DNA of 64,000 nucleotides from Mucilaginibacter flavidus (GTDB lineage Bacteria; Bacteroidota; Bacteroidia; Sphingobacteriales; Sphingobacteriaceae), in contig NZ_JAMXOE010000027.1 in the NCBI RefSeq assembly GCF_024055575.1, positions 20,481-84,480 on the forward strand, in the 5' to 3' direction. This document shows positions 61,453-64,000 of the stretch, in pieces (position 1 is the stretch's first letter; the number at the start of each line of letters is the position of its first letter). A model generated the notes under the pieces. The model worked only from the letters and a program-made list of their open reading frames with translations, ran no database searches and was not told where the DNA came from. A program made the translations under genes and the position numbers.

Positions 61453-63815
61453 ATGATACGAAACTATTTTAAAACCACCGTGCGCAGCCTGTTAAAAAAC
61501 AGGGGCTACAGTTTTTTAAATATCACCGGGCTGGCTATCGGTATAGCTTGTGCTTCGCTGATATTTTTGTGGGTGCAGGACGAACTGACTTTTAATCACA
61601 ATTATCAAAAGAAGGATCAGCTATACACTATTTATGAAAACCAGACCTACAATGGTAAAATAAGCACGTTTCATGCAACACCAGGGCCAATGGCAAAGGT
61701 TTTAAAAGCCGAGATACCGGGGATAAAAAATGCGGCAAGAATTAGTGGATTTGGTGACCAGTTGTTTGCGCTGGGCGATAAAATCATTAACGAAAAAGGC
61801 ACTTATGCCGACGTTGAACTGTTCTCAATGCTTCAATTGCCATTTGTATATGGCAGCGCGTCAAATGCATTTCAGCAAATACATTCGGTGGTTATTAATG
61901 AAACCATGTCGAAGAAATTCTTTGGGGATGCTGATCCAATTGGGAAATCGCTAAAAGTAAATAACGAACAGGAATATACAGTTACAGGCGTATTTAAGGA
62001 CCTTCCAAAAAATTCCACCTTACAGTTTCACTGGCTTGCGCCGATGGCCAATATCGACCATAAACAGCCCTGGATGGATATGTGGGGTGCCAATTGGGCC
62101 CGTACCTATGTTGAGCTTGAATCGAACGCTAGTTTATCGTTGGTTAACAAGAAGTTAAGCAACTTTATCGCCGGTAAAACACAAAGTGAAAATACAACTG
62201 TGTGCTTTTTGTTCGGGATGAATGACTGGAACCTGCATGATAATTTTTAGATGGTAAAATGATCGGCGGACGTATACAGTATGTAAAACTCTTCTCTTTT
62301 ATTGCCTGGATAATCTTACTAATTGCCTGTATCAACTTCATGAACCTGGCTACTGCACGATCTGAGCAGCGGGCTAAAGAAGTTGGTGTGCGTAAAGTGA
62401 TGGGGGCTGGCAAAGGCAAGTTGATAGGCCAGTTTATCGGCGAAGCGCTGGTAATGTCGTTTGTGGCTGTATTAGTCGCCATTGGTTTGGTGTACATTGC
62501 GTTGCCTTCATTTAACAACCTGGTTCAAAAGGAAATGCTCGTAAATATCCTTGAGCCATCGAATCTTATTTATTTATTGAGTATAAGTATCATAACAGGT
62601 TTATTGGCAGGTAGTTATCCGGCATTTTATTTGTCATCTTTTAACCCGATAGCTGTTCTTAAAAATATCAAGATAAAATCAAGTTCCGGTTCAGGTTTTA
62701 TCAGGCAGAGTTTGGTGGTAATTCAGTTTACCGTTTCTATTATTTTAATTATCGGTACTGTAAGTATTTACCAGCAAATTCAGCACGTTAAAAGTCGTGA
62801 GTTGGGCTATAATAAAGACAACCTGGTTTATGTAAATCTGCAGGGCAAACAGGGCGACCAGTTTACCGCAATATATAATGATTTGATGAAGTCAGGCATT
62901 GCAACAAATGCTGCGTTGAGTAATGACCGTGCTATTGAAGTTGGCAGTAACACTGATAACTACAGTTGGGACGGCAAAGACGCCTCAAAAAATCCATTGA
63001 TATCCTGGCAAAATGTTAGTTCGCAATTTATCTCGACAATGGGGATAAAGATGGCAGCAGGGCGCGATTTTTATCCTCAATCAGCATTGGATAGCAACTA
63101 CGTAATCATCAATGAAGCCTTCGCCAAACAAATGGGCAAAGAGGGCCGGGTAGGCGGTATCATCAGGGATGGCGGTAAAAAGGCATTCCAGATCGCGGGT
63201 ATCATGAAGGACTATCTCTATAACGATATGTACGGCAAAGCGGACCCATTGTTGATATACAATCACCCTGCAGATACCCGGGTACTGACTATCCGCTTAA
63301 AAAATGGTGTTAATAAACAAGATGCAATTGTAAAGGCCGGAAATATTGTAAAAGCGGACAGTCCCGGCTATCCATTCGATTATCAATTTGTTGATAATGA
63401 TTTCGACGAACTATTTAAAACGGAAACGCTTACCGGAAGCCTTGCAGCCGTATTTGCAGCATTGGCTGTATTTATTTCGTGCCTTGGTTTATTTGGCTTA
63501 ACGGCATATACCGCTGAAAGAAGGATAAAAGAAATAGGCATTCGCAAAGTGCTTGGTGCCACCGTAGCCGGCCTTACCGGTTTGTTGTCAAAAGATTTCT
63601 TAAAGTTGGTTTGCATTTCATGTTTAATAGCTTTCCCGGTAGCATGGTGGGCAATAAACAACTGGCTGCAAAGCTATCAATACAGGATTAGCATCCAGTG
63701 GTGGGTTTTTGCTATGGCAGGAGTTGTATCACTGTTTATAGCATTGGCGACGGTAAGTTTCCAGGCAGTTAAAGCCGCTGTCGCCAACCCTGTGATGAGT
63801 TTGCGTTCGGAATAA
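61453..63815 (+). pseudogene. P19: MacB_PCD/FtsX ABC permease, frameshifted
   Basis: Two adjacent open frames (61453-62250, 265 aa; 62259-63815, 518 aa from an internal ATG) together give one ~787-aa permease of the P4/P9 group. The break is at T5 (62244-62248): frame 1 reads N-F-stop, and a one-base insertion restores N-F-x-D-G-K-M-I-G-G-R-I-Q, which aligns residue for residue with P4 (Y-K-D-G-K-N-T-G-G-Q-I-E). Frame 1 holds TM1 and core 1. Frame 2 holds FtsX 1 (EVGVRKVMGA), TM5, core 2 (GIMKDYLYNDMY, an unusual form) and FtsX 2 (EIGIRKVLGA). The tail is VANPVMSLRSE. No other damage is seen, so the lesion is recent, a sequencing error, or a switchable T-run. It may still yield two polypeptides. 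Confidence 0.88.
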
Positions 63816-63884
63816 TTATGGGGCAATTCGAGGCGCTGTCATTATTCATGGGTAGTTTGGGGCAGACCTTTTTATCACAATAAA

Positions 63885-64000
63885 ATCGAGTAGGAAGTAA
63901 GGGATTATTTCCCTTACTGTCCTCTCACACCACCGTACGTGCCGTTCGGCATACGGCGGTTCAATAAACATTAACAGTTTTTCAGCGGGGTGGTGATGTC
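63885..64000 (-). mobile_element. Group II intron, 3' end (continues past right edge)
   Basis: Read on the minus strand, a 34-nt domain V (63962-63929, starting GAACCGCCGTATGCC and closing CGTACGGTGGT) is followed by a domain VI-like hairpin (AGTAAGGGA...TCCCTTACT, 63918-63896) and an intron 3' end of the type CCTACTCGAT (63894-63885). This layout is typical of bacterial introns carrying a reverse transcriptase/maturase. A frame ending in TAA at 63973-63971 (…PLKNC-stop) may be the very end of that ORF, but 10 codons are too few to claim. The insertion point is 70 bp beyond the P19 stop. Confidence 0.8.

Noticed and set aside
62244..62262. Programmed -1/+1 ribosomal frameshift in P19
   Set aside because: No X-XXY-YYZ heptamer or stimulatory structure was evident and no other copy of the family uses one; a simple indel is more economical.
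63971..64000. C-terminal codons of a group II intron reverse transcriptase on the minus strand
   Set aside because: Only nine sense codons before the stop are visible, which is not enough to call a CDS; mentioned under the intron instead.

Overview
The window looks like chromosomal DNA of a Sphingobacteriaceae bacterium (Mucilaginibacter/Pedobacter-like Bacteroidota). The grounds are the gene families present (DUF4251, DUF4097, ApbE-DUF2271, 8-TM MacB/FtsX permeases ending in NPVKSLRSE), AT-rich leaders without strong Shine-Dalgarno sites, ECF-type promoters of the GCAAC...GTCTWAT kind, and dispersed low-complexity intergenic repeats. No rRNA, tRNA or CRISPR array was recognised.

Positions 1-6.8 kb hold ordinary chromosomal genes. 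These are the 3' end of an MGH1/GH63-like glycoside hydrolase (+), then on the minus strand a secreted DUF4251 protein, HtpG (Hsp90), a PepSY-type membrane protein overlapping an ApbE-DUF2271 fusion (a probable extracytoplasmic flavin/electron-transfer pair), and an NADPH-dependent FMN reductase-like protein.

Positions 7-12.2 kb hold the control and core genes of an export system. A minus-strand two-component pair (NtrC-family sigma54 activator followed by a membrane histidine kinase) is divergent from a HlyD/MacA-type adaptor and one MacB/LolD-type ABC ATPase.

Positions 12.5-63.8 kb are the striking part: 19 tandem same-strand paralogues (P1-P19) of about 790-835 aa MacB_PCD-FtsX permeases, all downstream of that single ATPase. 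Each permease is internally duplicated (two periplasmic cores, about 8 TM helices) and keeps two E[VI]GIRK coupling-helix motifs and an almost invariant C-terminal tail. The array is interrupted once (38.0-41.0 kb) by an acyltransferase-3 gene and a DUF4097 beta-solenoid gene. P19 carries a one-base frameshift in a T-run. The window ends inside the 3' end of a minus-strand group II intron, 70 bp after P19.

Control: three of the longer gaps (before the adaptor gene, before P11 and before P18) share a composite about 35-bp site, CGWACAC-N4-TGTWAC-N5-CGWACR, followed by a TGGYAT...TTTT block. This is a likely regulon of the NtrC-type activator encoded next door. Three other gaps (before P7, P9 and the DUF4097 gene) carry ECF-sigma-like promoters. 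The short gaps between permeases are filled with shuffled repeat modules that include the gene tails, and one gap holds a tail remnant and an imperfect 178-bp tandem duplication. Together these suggest that the array grows, shrinks and is reshuffled by recombination. My reading is a modular exporter or envelope-stress system in which one ATPase, and perhaps one adaptor, serves many permeases of different periplasmic specificity under layered control.
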